A stretch of DNA of 64,000 bases from Rhipidocladum racemiflorum (taxonomy: Eukaryota > Streptophyta > Magnoliopsida > Poales > Poaceae), in NCBI GenBank assembly GCA_036346355.1, contig JAYEVF010000098.1, positions 36,001 to 100,000 on the forward strand, given 5' to 3'. The position numbers and the translations under genes are program-made. How positions within the stretch are numbered: position 1 is the first letter of the stretch; each line of letters begins with the position of its first letter. Shown here piece after piece: positions 33,561-43,433 of this stretch. The notes under the pieces were generated by a model. That model was not told where the DNA came from, did not search any database, and was given only the letters and a program-made list of their open reading frames with translations.

Positions 33561-34595
33561 CGTCCTAGCTGGGTGGTTCCTAGATTGAAGCGAATCGAGT
33601 CACTCCTGCTGTCTTCTTCGGACAACTGTTGGCAAAGTGTCACGGCTCGTTGCGCTTGTAGCGGCGTCTCACCTGTTCCTTCTTGCCGATCGCACTGGAG
33701 TAGTGTTTCTAGCGGGGGGGTCCGTAGTTCGATTGAGTCTTGGTCTTTGAGGATGGTGTCCTTGTTGCATTCGTGGTTGGAATCAAGAATTGATTTGGTG
33801 CAACTCTCAGCGCCGCTGCGTTCTCTGGCGTGATCCTTCTTTGTTGCATCCTGCGCTTCTGTTCTCATCCGGTTCCTTGCGCTTGTCCTCAAGAATAAGT
33901 GCCTTATTCACCAGCTCTTGGAAATCTGGAAAGGTGTGGGTGATCAATCCTACTTGCAATCCCGAGTTAAGTCCCTTCATAAAACGAGGCTGCCTGGATT
34001 TATCTGCCGCTACATCCTCAGTGCGTAGCGTGCTAGGCTGTGTGAACTTGTTCGTAGTCGGCCATTGGCTCGATTACCTTGCTTCGGCTCTGAACTCCTC
34101 CTTCTTAAGGTCCATGATTCCTTCAGCACGTGATCTTGTCGGAATGCATTTGTGAACTCTTCCCAAGTGATATCTTGAGGGTTCTCTTGCGTGCACGTAA
34201 GTTCTCCCACCATTCGTAATTTGTTCCTTCCAGGTGATGAGAAGCGTAGAGTACCTTCTCATTTCCTATGCATTGAGCTATGTGTAGCTTCCTCTCGATT
34301 GATCTTAACCAATCATCGGCCTCCAATGGATTGGCATTCCCGAGAGAAAGTGGGTGGGTGAGTTCTCATGAACTCGACAGCCTTGTATTCTGGCGTGGTC
34401 CCCGATTAACTTGATTAGCGATGGCCTGAGCGGTGACGTGTTGCATTTGTTGCATCATAGCATGCATCAACTGAGTCAGGGCGAGAAAAGCTCGAAATTC
34501 TGCACATTCGGTGGCGGTGCTGGTGCTCCCTCATTGGGGTTTTTCTGGGCGAGAACCACTTCCATTGCCTCCAAAGTTTCCACGGTGTTCACCAT
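33561..34595 (-). pseudogene. gag: Gypsy D Gag
   Basis: The minus-strand ATG at 34595 gives MVNTVETLEAMEV, homologous to MVNTRENLRG of Gypsy A. Then EADDWLRSIERKLHIAQCIG (34326), EEFTNAFRQDHV (34150), and NKALILEDKRK-like text near 33900. The zinc knuckle near 33660-33620 has lost cysteines and contains a stop. Compared with Gypsy A gag it has many more frameshifts, although the LTRs of D are alike. Confidence 0.85.
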
Positions 34596-34871
34596 CTGTT
34601 GATTTGCTCTAGGTTTAGAGATGAGAGGGAAACAAGAATAGACAAGTAATATGGAACTTATGCGGGCGAAAGGTGTAACTTTAAGGTCCAACTTTATTAT
34701 TAATAACTTGGTATGGCTGCTTACAATGCCTAAGGGCCTTGCAACACATACTGCACACTCAAAGAAACAATGAAAATCCAAATCGAACTAACTCTCGAGT
34801 CTAACGCCTAAAGGGTGACTCTTTATTCTATGACGCGACTCGGCGAAGGAGTCTCACTATAGAACCTATGC

Positions 34872-35586
34872 TCACTCATCGAAAACCTCCACGGCCTGGT
34901 ATGGGTCTTTGTGGCATAGGCGCGAAACTATTGCCATGTCCAGCAACTTTGTCCTATGTGGTATTCGAAGAAGCGATGTCCTCATCGAGATCTGACTCCT
35001 CCTGGATCGGCTCGTGTAGCTCAATCTTGCCTCAGGTGCAGTCCGTACAAAGTCATCTCCAACTCGTCAATCCTTCGCAGAAGGTGTGCCACATACTCTT
35101 GAGCTTCCCGCCATCTGTTCTTCTCTGCCGTGATCTCCTTGCGGGCCTTCTCAGAGCTCCTTGCTTGTATTATCTAGTACATCCTCCTGGCGACAACAAA
35201 TCGTGCCAACGTGTGTAACCGTGGCATCCTCATCCTGAATCGCCAGGTCAAGAAGGTTATCGCTGCGCGGATGATAACGGAACACCGTGCTCTCCAACTC
35301 TCTGGCGTAGATACGGGTAACGTGCCGCATTGCTCGTCGTGATACTTCTTGGATACCCATCTGCATTGTAGACCTCCTGGCGGTCAAAGTGTATCGAGGC
35401 GATTGCACTGGCCCTTCTTCCTAGCAGGTACCTCAATCTTTACGTCACAAGCCTTGATCAATCCCGCTTGTCCGATCACTTCTACTTGGTATTGGGGCTT
35501 CTCAAAATCTCCGAGAGTTTGTAGCATATGCCAAAGTTCATGGCGTGACCAATTCCCAGATCAACGTAGTTGAACTCTTCCTCCAT
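34872..35586 (-). pseudogene. Uncharacterised reading frame upstream of Gypsy gag (copy D)
   Basis: Minus-strand ATG at 35586 (MEEEFNYVDLGIGHAMNF), ending at a stop at 34872 just like copy A. Middle part open at 35408-35151: ARRSTMQMGIQEVSRRAM, TRIYARELESTVFRYHPRSD, IQDEDATVTHVGT and QEDVLDNTSKEL. The shared GIQEVS-x-RAM and DEDAT motifs, the same start and stop positions, and the same place between primer site and gag argue for an authentic element gene. Frameshifts are present and the function is unknown to me. Confidence 0.6.
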
Positions 35587-35786
35587 CTGTCACAAGAGTG
35601 CTTACGTAAGAACTCGGAATTTTTAAATTGTGACAAGGTAAGGAAAAATTTCAGCAAGAGACAAGAAAAGAGAGAAGGGGATAAGTCGAGATGTCATTTC
35701 TTATCTTGACAAATTTTTAGCTTTTAGAAAATAGGTTTTATCCTCACTACGACCATTCTAGCTAGGGTTGAGCCTACAGTCAGTAT

Positions 35787-35799
35787 GGCTCTGATACCA
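35787..35799 (-). other. Primer-binding site of Gypsy D
   Basis: Minus-strand TGGTATCAGAGCC, four bases from the 5' LTR end at 35804; complementary to initiator Met-tRNA. Confidence 0.93.
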
Positions 35800-37847
35800 C
35801 CTCTGTCGGGACCCCGAATTTGCAAATTCGGACCCTCTGTGTATTCAACACTAGTCCAGGAACGCGCTAGTGCACACAGTCTTAACATCGGTAAATATCA
35901 CAATCATACCACTCGATACTAATAAAGTACTTTATTTAATAGTCAAACTGGGTACTTGACCTTATGGTCAAGTCACAAATGCATACGCCTCGCAGGCTTA
36001 AACTTATTAAGAGAGAAATAGTAGCAGCGGAAAATCAAAGAAGGTAACATCGTGGCGCCATCCAAGATACCACAGCAATCGATCGGGCTCGCTTCCTACG
36101 TGAGCGGATCCTCTTGGAGCTCCTCCTCCAAAGCCGGTGTAGTCTCCTCTTCAACTGTGTTGTATTATGGCAAGGGTGAGTACTTGGTACTCGGCAAGTC
36201 ATGCAGAATGCAAAGCTAACATACTATATGCATGGCTTAGTACAAAGGAATAGCTCAAGGTATATTTGCGATGCTTGACATTTGAAAAGTAGCATAAGTA
36301 GATTCGAAATCAGTAAAAACAAGTAAAGCTTAAATAACTTTTCAAGAAGTTTGAGTAAACATTTTTCCCATCCTAAACCACATTTCCATCAACGTCATCA
36401 TTGATCCAACCCAACTTTTCAAACCAAGTTATTTTTGGAGAAAATCTAACCCTTGATCAGTAATTCCCGGCGATGTCCAATACCGCGGACACGGCTATTC
36501 GAATAGATTCTAAACTCTGCAGAGGTTATGCACTTTACCCACAAGATACAACAAACACCACAAAGGCGAGTTCCTCAGTAACAAAATCTTTCAAAACCTC
36601 TAACAATACAAGTTGACCTCCCCGGTTATAGCAAACTAACCCTACCCTTAGCTAAGGCGAAGTCTAGGCCAATCAACCGTTAGATGGGTACTGGCCTCAC
36701 CCCGATGACGCTCCCCGCACAACTTACACAAAGGGTGTAGTTGACCTCCTGAGGTCCCACAGGTACGTTATTAGCAACTTAGTCAACTAGGTCCGTCCCA
36801 TTACAGACATGTGGTTGCACGTTAGACCCAGTTCAAAGGCTTGCAAGGTTAAGTCCTTAGGGTGACCAGGGCAAGACTACCCGAAGAACCAAATCAACAC
36901 TCCCAATGCCACAATCGCCCACTGATTACTCTTGCCACATGCCCTGGCCGAAATCAGCTTATCAAACCCCAGCTTGATTACCATGCACCACGTGCCATCA
37001 ACATCACATGATACTTTTCCAAAACAGGTTCAATATGTCATTAAGTCAATATTACCATTTGATTGTCCAAAATCATGTCATGAGCACGAAAGTGTGTCTA
37101 AGCAAAGATACTACAAATCGGTCTAAACCCATGTTGGCAAGTTAATAATGTCCAACTAGTAAACCACAACTAGGGTGACAAGGGTCATGGCACATACTTA
37201 AATAATCAAGGTGTCATACAGCAAATTGGTACTTATCTAATCCCCCATGTTTAAATAAAGTATTTTCTATTTGAACTAGCATGCAATAGTTTAAATCAAA
37301 ATAGATTTCGAAATAGGATCAACATGGTCAAAGCACAACTTGCCTTCAAAAAGTACTTGTTCTTGGTCTTGAGTTGGATCCTGAGTCAATACTTCTCCTT
37401 CGAATCCTTCCGGCACTTCAACGTCTATTCGTAAAGCGTGCAAATAGCAAATACACGAATAAACAATAGGCAAAAAGTGTCCAAACATCCAAATAAAATC
37501 CATAAACAGAGAGAACATAATTTTATGAGTTTTTAGAAACTGGAATCGTCAAATTTGGAGTTAAGGCATAAAAGTTATGATTATTTAAAGTTTAAATAAT
37601 CAATTAAATAATTTTGCAGAGAAAAACTTTAGTCCAAAAATTAAATAAAATTCATATTTAGGTAGATCTCAATTTTATACAAATTTAGAAATTTGAATCA
37701 CTCAAATCGGAGTTGAAACGCAAAAGTTATAAGCGTTTGAAGTTTGAATCAAAATCTGAAATCATTATTTCGAATTAATAAATCATTTTCTTTTTCGGAA
37801 ATTAATTATTGCGTCAGCATGGACACGTGGCAGCACTGGATTGGTCT

Positions 37848-38030
37848 GCTGACGTCAGCCGGTCCATGGACTCGGTCCACACTCGGCTCGGGTCTACCGT
37901 GGACCTGGTCCACGGCTCACGTGAGACTGACATGTGGGACCACTCGGGTGACGTCATCGCTGACGTCAGCGGGGCTCAGCCCACGGTGCTGACAGGTGGG
38001 ACCCACCGATGACGTCATGGGTGACGTCAT
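37848..38030. promoter_or_regulatory. Five TGACGTCA-type sites in the Gypsy D 5' LTR
   Basis: Sites: GCTGACGTCAGC, GTGACGTCAT, GCTGACGTCAGC, GATGACGTCAT, GTGACGTCAT within about 185 bases. Motifs of this form are bZIP (TGA/C-box) targets in plants. They lie downstream of the putative TATA box, so a role in initiation is uncertain. Confidence 0.55.
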
Positions 38031-38670
38031 GGTGCAGTTACGGCTAAGCCGCTGACACGCGGGCCCAGCGTGTCAGTGACCACGCACGCGCGCGTGGGCG
38101 CGGCGGCTCGGCTTCCCGGACACGTGGCACGATCGTGTCCGTTGATTTGAAATTCAACGGCCGCGATTAGATCCAGGGTTAACACGTTGAAACTACTCGA
38201 TGATCGTGGGCCGTTCGATCTAGATCGGACGGTCCAGATCTAATCCTACAATAACACTACTACGGCACGTGGCGATCGTGGGCCGTTGGATCTTGATCCA
38301 ACGGTCCGGATCTAATCGGGTTTGGAAACACGTGAACTCACTCTCAACCGCACGATCAAGATCGGACGGCGCACGAGCTCGCGAGGTCGCTGGGGTCGCG
38401 GCGGAGCTGCAGCAACCGGAGACGGAGACGACGACGAGCCCGACGGCGCTTGGTCGCTCCGCTGAGTGAGAGGTACCACTGCGCGCCTTGACTTGAGGAC
38501 TCGGAATCGGGCTCCAACTCGGCGGAAGACGGCGAGCAGCGGCGGAATGAAGCGACAACGCTGCGGAGAGAAGAACTCCGGCGAGCAATTGCGAGGTGAC
38601 GGCGGATAAGGCTCGGGAGTTGGGGAAGACGATACGCCGCGGTCGTGCGATCCTTGGGCAACGATCCACG

Positions 38671-38679
38671 CCTTAAATA
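38671..38679 (-). promoter_or_regulatory. Putative TATA box of the Gypsy D 5' LTR
   Basis: The minus strand reads TATTTAAGG. The same position in the solo LTR (about 25237) reads TATTTAAAG. It would give a short U3 of about 620 bases and a very long R-U5. Confidence 0.5.
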
Positions 38680-39303
38680 CGGCGGCGGACGTCGAGATCC
38701 ACTTTCGGTTTCTCGGCGGAGCGCATGCAGCGGCGAGTCCGTTCGAACACGGTGAGGTGGCGTGGACGCACGATGGCCGCCCACGTGGCGCGATCAGCGG
38801 CCGAGATTGGCTCACACGCGAACGGATCCGACGGACTCAGGCTCGAGCCGATGCGGTCCAATCCGACCGTTGGATCCCGATCCAACGGCCGGATCGATTG
38901 GATTAGGAGTGGGTTTGGTCGAGTCGGTAGCTCGGTCGGACTCGAGTCCGACTTCGGGTTCCGACTTCGGTCGGATGAACAAGATTTCGACCGAGTTGAA
39001 TTTCCATGATTTAATATTTAAAATAATTCCCGATGAATTCATTTAATTCATTAAAAATAGCAAATGACTCAGAAAAATTCCAGAAAAATTCTGGAAAATA
39101 TTTTGGAACATTTTGGACTCAAATAAAATATTTCCAACAAAATTTTATTTGCAAAGTTTAATTCTTTAATTAATTCAAAATGGAATAAATTCAAATAAAT
39201 TCCAAATAAATCCAAATAAATTCCAGAAAATTCCAAAAATTCACCAAAGTGCCAAATCACACATGAATTTAAGGAAAGCAAAATTTTGGGGTGTTACAAA
39301 AAT

Positions 39304-40202
39304 GCAAAAAGAACTAGAGGAAGAGAGTGATGCTTAGGAGACCTATGTCGATGGCTCCTAGTCGAGGTTTGTTTCTCGAGGATAAACTCTCTAAACACTA
39401 AAAGGTTTGAGGAGGAGAGTGAAGCTTAGGAGGCCTTTGTCGATGGCTCCTAGTCGAGGATGTGCTTCACTAAGCCTAACTCTCTCATAACGCTTTATGA
39501 GCATTAATCTAAAAATTTGCATTTAAAGAGATGATTGAGCATGAGGCTTCTCTTATGGACTTGTAGCTTCCCAAAGTGTTGACTAGGTTGAACTCTAGTA
39601 TATCCATTTGCTCCTTACTTTGGCTTTGTTTCTAGTCTTGAAATTGTGCTAAGTGTTGCTATTGTTGAAATCATGCAAAATTAGTATATTTTTTTTTGAG
39701 CTAGTTAGCAAAAATTGAAATATGCATTTGGATATGACTTAGAATGACATATTCTGAACTTCAATAGCTTGGTGTCATACTTTGTCTAAATGGTCACTTG
39801 CATAATCCTCAAAGCGCTTCTAGGTTGCATTTCATTCAAAAAAATTGCTCTCTTCATGCCTATATTGCCAAAAGAGGGAGAAAACGTAGAAAAGACATCT
39901 TAGAGGGAATAAAATTAAAAAAATGCTTTCTCATGATCATGTTGAACAATTGTCATTGCATTTGGATCATGAGTAATATTGAGCTTTTTGGAGGATTTCT
40001 TAGTTTTTGGAGCTTTTATCGAAAAATTGTTCATTCTTGTGTTGAGCTCTGAAAATCTTTTCATCTATTTGGTCATAATCTCTCTTTGTCTTTCAATTGG
40101 ACCAAATATGATTTTTGCAATCAAATTGCTTTTCTTCTTTTATTTTCAAACTCAAATTATGCCTCTTGTGTGGTTTGTCAATATACTCATCAAGGGGGCA
40201 AT
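39304..40202 (+). other. Noncoding 3' region of Copia B, second part
   Basis: Continues Copia B after Gypsy D and ends in the purine tract 'atcaagggggcaat' (about 40189-40202). It includes a 92-bp-period tandem duplication and a 'ccaaaagagggagaaaac' purine stretch near 39869. No gene seen. Confidence 0.75.
39317..39480 (+). repeat. Diverged tandem duplication, 92-bp period
   Basis: 'gaggaagagagtga' at 39317 recurs as 'gaggaggagagtga' at 39409, and 'gtcgatggctcctagtcgag' occurs in both units. Confidence 0.88.
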
Positions 40203-41911
40203 TGAAGGACCATGTGGAGGTCCATCCATGTTTATGATGAGTATTTGACTTTATTTGAGCAAGGTGTGCTCATGTTTGAGTTTGATTTGAATCAGAATTC
40301 AAAAGGAAGCAATTTGGGTTGTGTTGGTCTCTTGTGGTACTACCGGCTTTGGTTGGCGATAGAACCGACAAATGAATGAGACATGATTAATTGTGAGCTT
40401 TTTATGTTCATTGCATATTATTGGACAATGCTATGTGATGGTTTTCCTTGTCTTTAATAGTTGCAGGACGACGGTGCTAGGTCATGGTGAGGCGGATGAT
40501 GACCGGGACTAGGCGAGGTGTGTCGGAGGTCCAGACGGTTGGAGATCGTCGGAAGATGATCGAATACAGAGTCCGGGAAAGTCAAAGAATATAAGGAAAG
40601 AGGATGATACTAGCTAGATGCCATGAGGATCGATGAGGGCCGTTGGATCGCAGTCTAGTTAATAGGATAGCGGGTCTAGTAGTATGCTTTGAAAACCGTG
40701 CAAGAAAACCCATTATGTATGTAGGGTTTTGGGTGTCCCTTGCATGGTGGAGTGAGTGGGTTAATCCTAGCCCTTGGTGGAGTTCCCTAGGGTTTGAGAC
40801 TCATCCAAGGGTGGTAGGTGGCCCAAGAGTAGTATAAATAGAGGGGTAGAGGGAGGCCTCCATGCCCATTCATTCTTGGAGTTGTTGTGTTGCTCATTTG
40901 AGCTTTGCCCACATGAAGTGAGGCTTTGTCATCACACATTTCTGAATGAAATAGAAGTTCCAAAAGCCAAATTTATTTTCTCGCAATTTAATTCTTGCAA
41001 TTTACATTATGTCTTTACTTTCGGCATTTACTTTCATGTATTAAATTCAGCATTTACATTCCCGTATTTACATTTATGATTGCTGGATTTTGTTCTTGAC
41101 TTGAGCGATTCACATTCACCTCCTTCTATATTCTATTTGGATCTTCGCTCAAGATCGAGTCCATTTGCCAAAGTTTGTATGCCGCAAGAGTTTATTTGTC
41201 AAGTTTCTATCAAGATCGCAAATCTGTCCTGAACTTGTTCTTCACGCAGCAGTCAGTCTTTGATTTTTAGAAAACTCTAGAAAAATCATTTTTGAGTTTT
41301 TCTTTTTGGAGAATGTGCGTGACTCATATATCCATCTGTGAAAAAAATTTGGAGTCTATTGATTGCACCATTTGGGAGCTATGAGGTGAAAACCGAGCCC
41401 CAAATTTTTCTTATCAAAGTTCCTGACTGTCTGTAGTCTGTGATTTTTCTTGTTTTTTCTACAAGGCTTTGGGGTTGATTTTTGGTGGAGTATTTCACGA
41501 CTCATATACTCATAGGGTGAAAAATTCCCAAAAATTTTGGACCAACAAAAGTCCACCAACCACCTACTCCAAGTGGGGACCATTCCTGAAAAAATCTGCT
41601 TTTGCTTTTCTAAAAGAGGCTTTTTGTGATTATGTTTGATCTCTTTTAGAAAAGAAGTCTTTGGATTAATTCCTATTTATTTTGGACACTTAACAACCAG
41701 GATTTTGATTTAAAAATCCCTAATATGATTCATGGTTCTCATCCATGCAAACTAGGGATACACATAGTTGTCGAGTCGTTCCGGTTTTTGCGGGTTTCGC
41801 GAATTTGAGGCGCACCGGTTTCCTTGCAGAATTGTTTTGAGTACTTTAAGTGGGGCAAATTTTATTTGGGATCATTCACCCCCCTCTGATCGCCATCTCG
41901 GTCTTTCAACG
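40203..41911 (+). repeat. 3' LTR of Copia B
   Basis: Begins TGAAGGACCATG after the purine tract and ends near 'gtctttcaacg', where the expected CA appears as CG. About 1.71 kb. TATA box TATAAATAG at 40833-40841. The end 'tcattcacccccctctgatcg' parallels the Copia C LTR end 'ctattcaccccccctctagttg'. A terminal stem GGACC/GGTCC lies at 40207-40223. Confidence 0.85.
40833..40841 (+). promoter_or_regulatory. TATA box of the Copia B 3' LTR
   Basis: TATAAATAG within 'agtagtataaatagaggggt'. Confidence 0.75.
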
Positions 41912-42010
41912 TGAAGGACAATCCACTTCACCAACGCGACGACTACGGCGTGGACAATTCACTTCATCGACGCAAAGGCTGTGGCGAGGGAAGGACGATC
42001 CACTTCATCG
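41912..42010. repeat. Short degenerate repeat block between two Copia LTRs
   Basis: Three diverged copies of 'ggacaatccacttcatcgac' in 99 bases. It separates the end of Copia B from the start of Copia C; its origin is unclear. Confidence 0.6.
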
Positions 42011-42469
42011 TGAAGGATCATTGTTTTTTGATCCATATTATTTTGATGATGAGTATTTGAAAAGATTTGAAAGTGGTTTGATTATTTACAAAAAGATTTA
42101 AAATCAATTTGGTCAGTTGAAAAGATTTGAAGATTTGAAAGTGGTTTGATTATTTGAAAAGATTTTGAATTTGCAAAGAGTTTGGTTTGTGTTTTGGAAA
42201 TTGTGTTTATAGTTAATTTGATGCAATGCACTCATGTGAGTGGTTGTATGGATTAATGAGAGTCAAGTCGCGGACTTGGGCTCGGAAATTGTTTTTGTGT
42301 TTTGTTCATGTGCAGGTGTTGCTTGAGGTCGAACGTGGTCGGTGACGGGACCGAGACTAGGTTCAGGGAGGAACTGAGGTCGTGAGGGTCGAAGTTGTCA
42401 TGCGGGACGTTTGGACTAAAGAACAGTGCACGTGAAGTCGAGATCGTTGCAGCGTTATGGCAGGGAGGC

Positions 42470-42735
42470 TATATATGTGTGCATACGAGTTTTGAGTATG
42501 GGTGCAGTATACATGCATGTGTGTGCATGTATGTGTGTGTGAATGCATTTAATGCATGTGTGTGTACATGCATGGAGTGTGTGTGTTGCATACTGTCGCA
42601 TACAAGTGTGAGATGCATGTGTGAGTACATGTGTTGAGTAGTCTTGCATGGCGTGAGTGCATGTGTGTGTTGACTACATGCATGCAACACTTAATGCTTG
42701 CATGTGTGTGTTGTGTTTGCATGTGAGGTTGCTTG
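42470..42735. repeat. GCATGTGTGTG-rich alternating purine-pyrimidine tract
   Basis: Strict alternation runs from 42507 to 42541 (35 bases) and from 42552 to 42574 (23 bases), surrounded by more TG/CATG repeats. Such tracts favour Z-DNA and are slippage-prone. Confidence 0.9.
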
Positions 42736-42957
42736 CGAGTAGGATTGGAGCTGCTGCCGAGAGCTTGTGCAAGATGTCGACTTCGGATTAGTGTTGTTCT
42801 TTGTCTTTGCCGCAAGCAAGTGGGCGACTCGGTTTGGTTCTCTGCCGCAAGTGCAGCCGGCGAGTCGGATTTGAAGAAGACAGCCGGCGACTCGGATTGG
42901 AAGAAAAGACAGCCGGCGATATGGATTGGTGGATAGAATTTTGGTGCTTCCTTGTCC

Positions 42958-42967
42958 TTTAAATAGG
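42958..42967 (+). promoter_or_regulatory. TATA-like box of the Copia C LTR
   Basis: TTTAAATAGG in 'ccttgtcctttaaatagggg', about 415 bases before the LTR end. Confidence 0.6.
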
Positions 42968-43375
42968 GGGTTCTAGGGGCTTAGAAATCATCCAATTCAA
43001 AAGGGCAAGAAGCAAAAGGTGCCTACAACAAAGAAGAGCTTGTGTGCTCTATCTAGTTGGTTTAGAGTTTTCTAATCTTTTGAGATTAGAAGATTTTTGG
43101 TGTCATCATGTGGAAGATGGCTTTGGAATAAATAAAAAGGCTATACAATTCTTTTATCCTTTTTGCTTTGTTTCTTGATTAGAAAATTTGTTCTTTTTGT
43201 TAGAACTAGTTTTGATTCTTGTTCGATTTGTTTCGCTAATTAGTCTAGGGTTTTGATCTCTAAGATATTAGATATTCTTCCGTTGTTTAGGGGTATTTAA
43301 TTTTCCGAAAGAAAACATTAAATTTTATTCGGCATCTATTCACCCCCCCTCTAGTTGCCTACTCGGTCCAACAAG

Positions 43376-43388
43376 TGGTATCAGAGCA
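43376..43388 (+). other. Primer-binding site of Copia C
   Basis: TGGTATCAGAGCA, two bases after the LTR end; complementary to initiator Met-tRNA. Confidence 0.93.
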
Positions 43389-43433
43389 GGTTCTACTAAT
43401 CCATCTTAACAGGTGATTAGTAAACGGCAAGTT

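Larger units (their letters stand above)
26640..39298 (-). mobile_element. Complete Gypsy chromovirus (Tekay-like) element D, minus strand
   Basis: 12,659 bp with LTRs of 3,496 and 3,495 bp and a perfect target duplication AAAAT (26635-26639 and 39299-39303). Reading the minus strand: 5' LTR, primer site, upstream frame, gag, protease, RT, RNase H, integrase, chromodomain remnant, purine tract, 3' LTR. RT before integrase plus a chromodomain places it among chromoviruses, probably the Tekay/Del clade given the very long LTRs. All genes are broken by many small indels. Confidence 0.95.
35804..39298 (-). repeat. 5' LTR of Gypsy D
   Basis: TGTCGGGACC to GGGGTGTTACA, next to the primer site, hence the 5' LTR on the minus strand. 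It carries the TATTTAAGG promoter motif, five TGACGTCA-type sites (about 37848-38030), ACGTGGC boxes, and perfect CCGTTGGATC palindromes at 38283-38304 and 38867-38888. Confidence 0.95.
15920..41911 (+). mobile_element. SIRE/Maximus-like Copia element B, heavily interrupted
   Basis: Pieces in order: gag start (15920-16135), gag (18007-19898), gag end and protease (21307-22193), deleted pol, long 3' noncoding region (22194-22479, 25865-26639, 39304-40202) and 3' LTR (40203-41911). Continuity is supported by matching five-base duplications on the inserts: GACTT, GTGCG, GTTTG and AAAAT. The 5' LTR would lie left of Gypsy A, outside the window. SIRE assignment rests on the long Gag with two zinc knuckles and the long 3' region. 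Confidence 0.82.
42011..43373 (+). repeat. 5' LTR of Copia C
   Basis: 1,363 bp from TGAAGGATCATTG to CCAACA, two bases before the primer site. The start matches the LTR at 63647. Contains a TG-rich alternating tract (42470-42735) and TTTAAATAGG (42958-42967) as TATA-like box. Terminal stem GGATCA/TGATCC at 42015-42034. Confidence 0.9.

Noticed and set aside
42363..42815. His/Thr/Cys-rich frames
   Set aside because: Translation of the TG/CATG repeat tract, not a gene.
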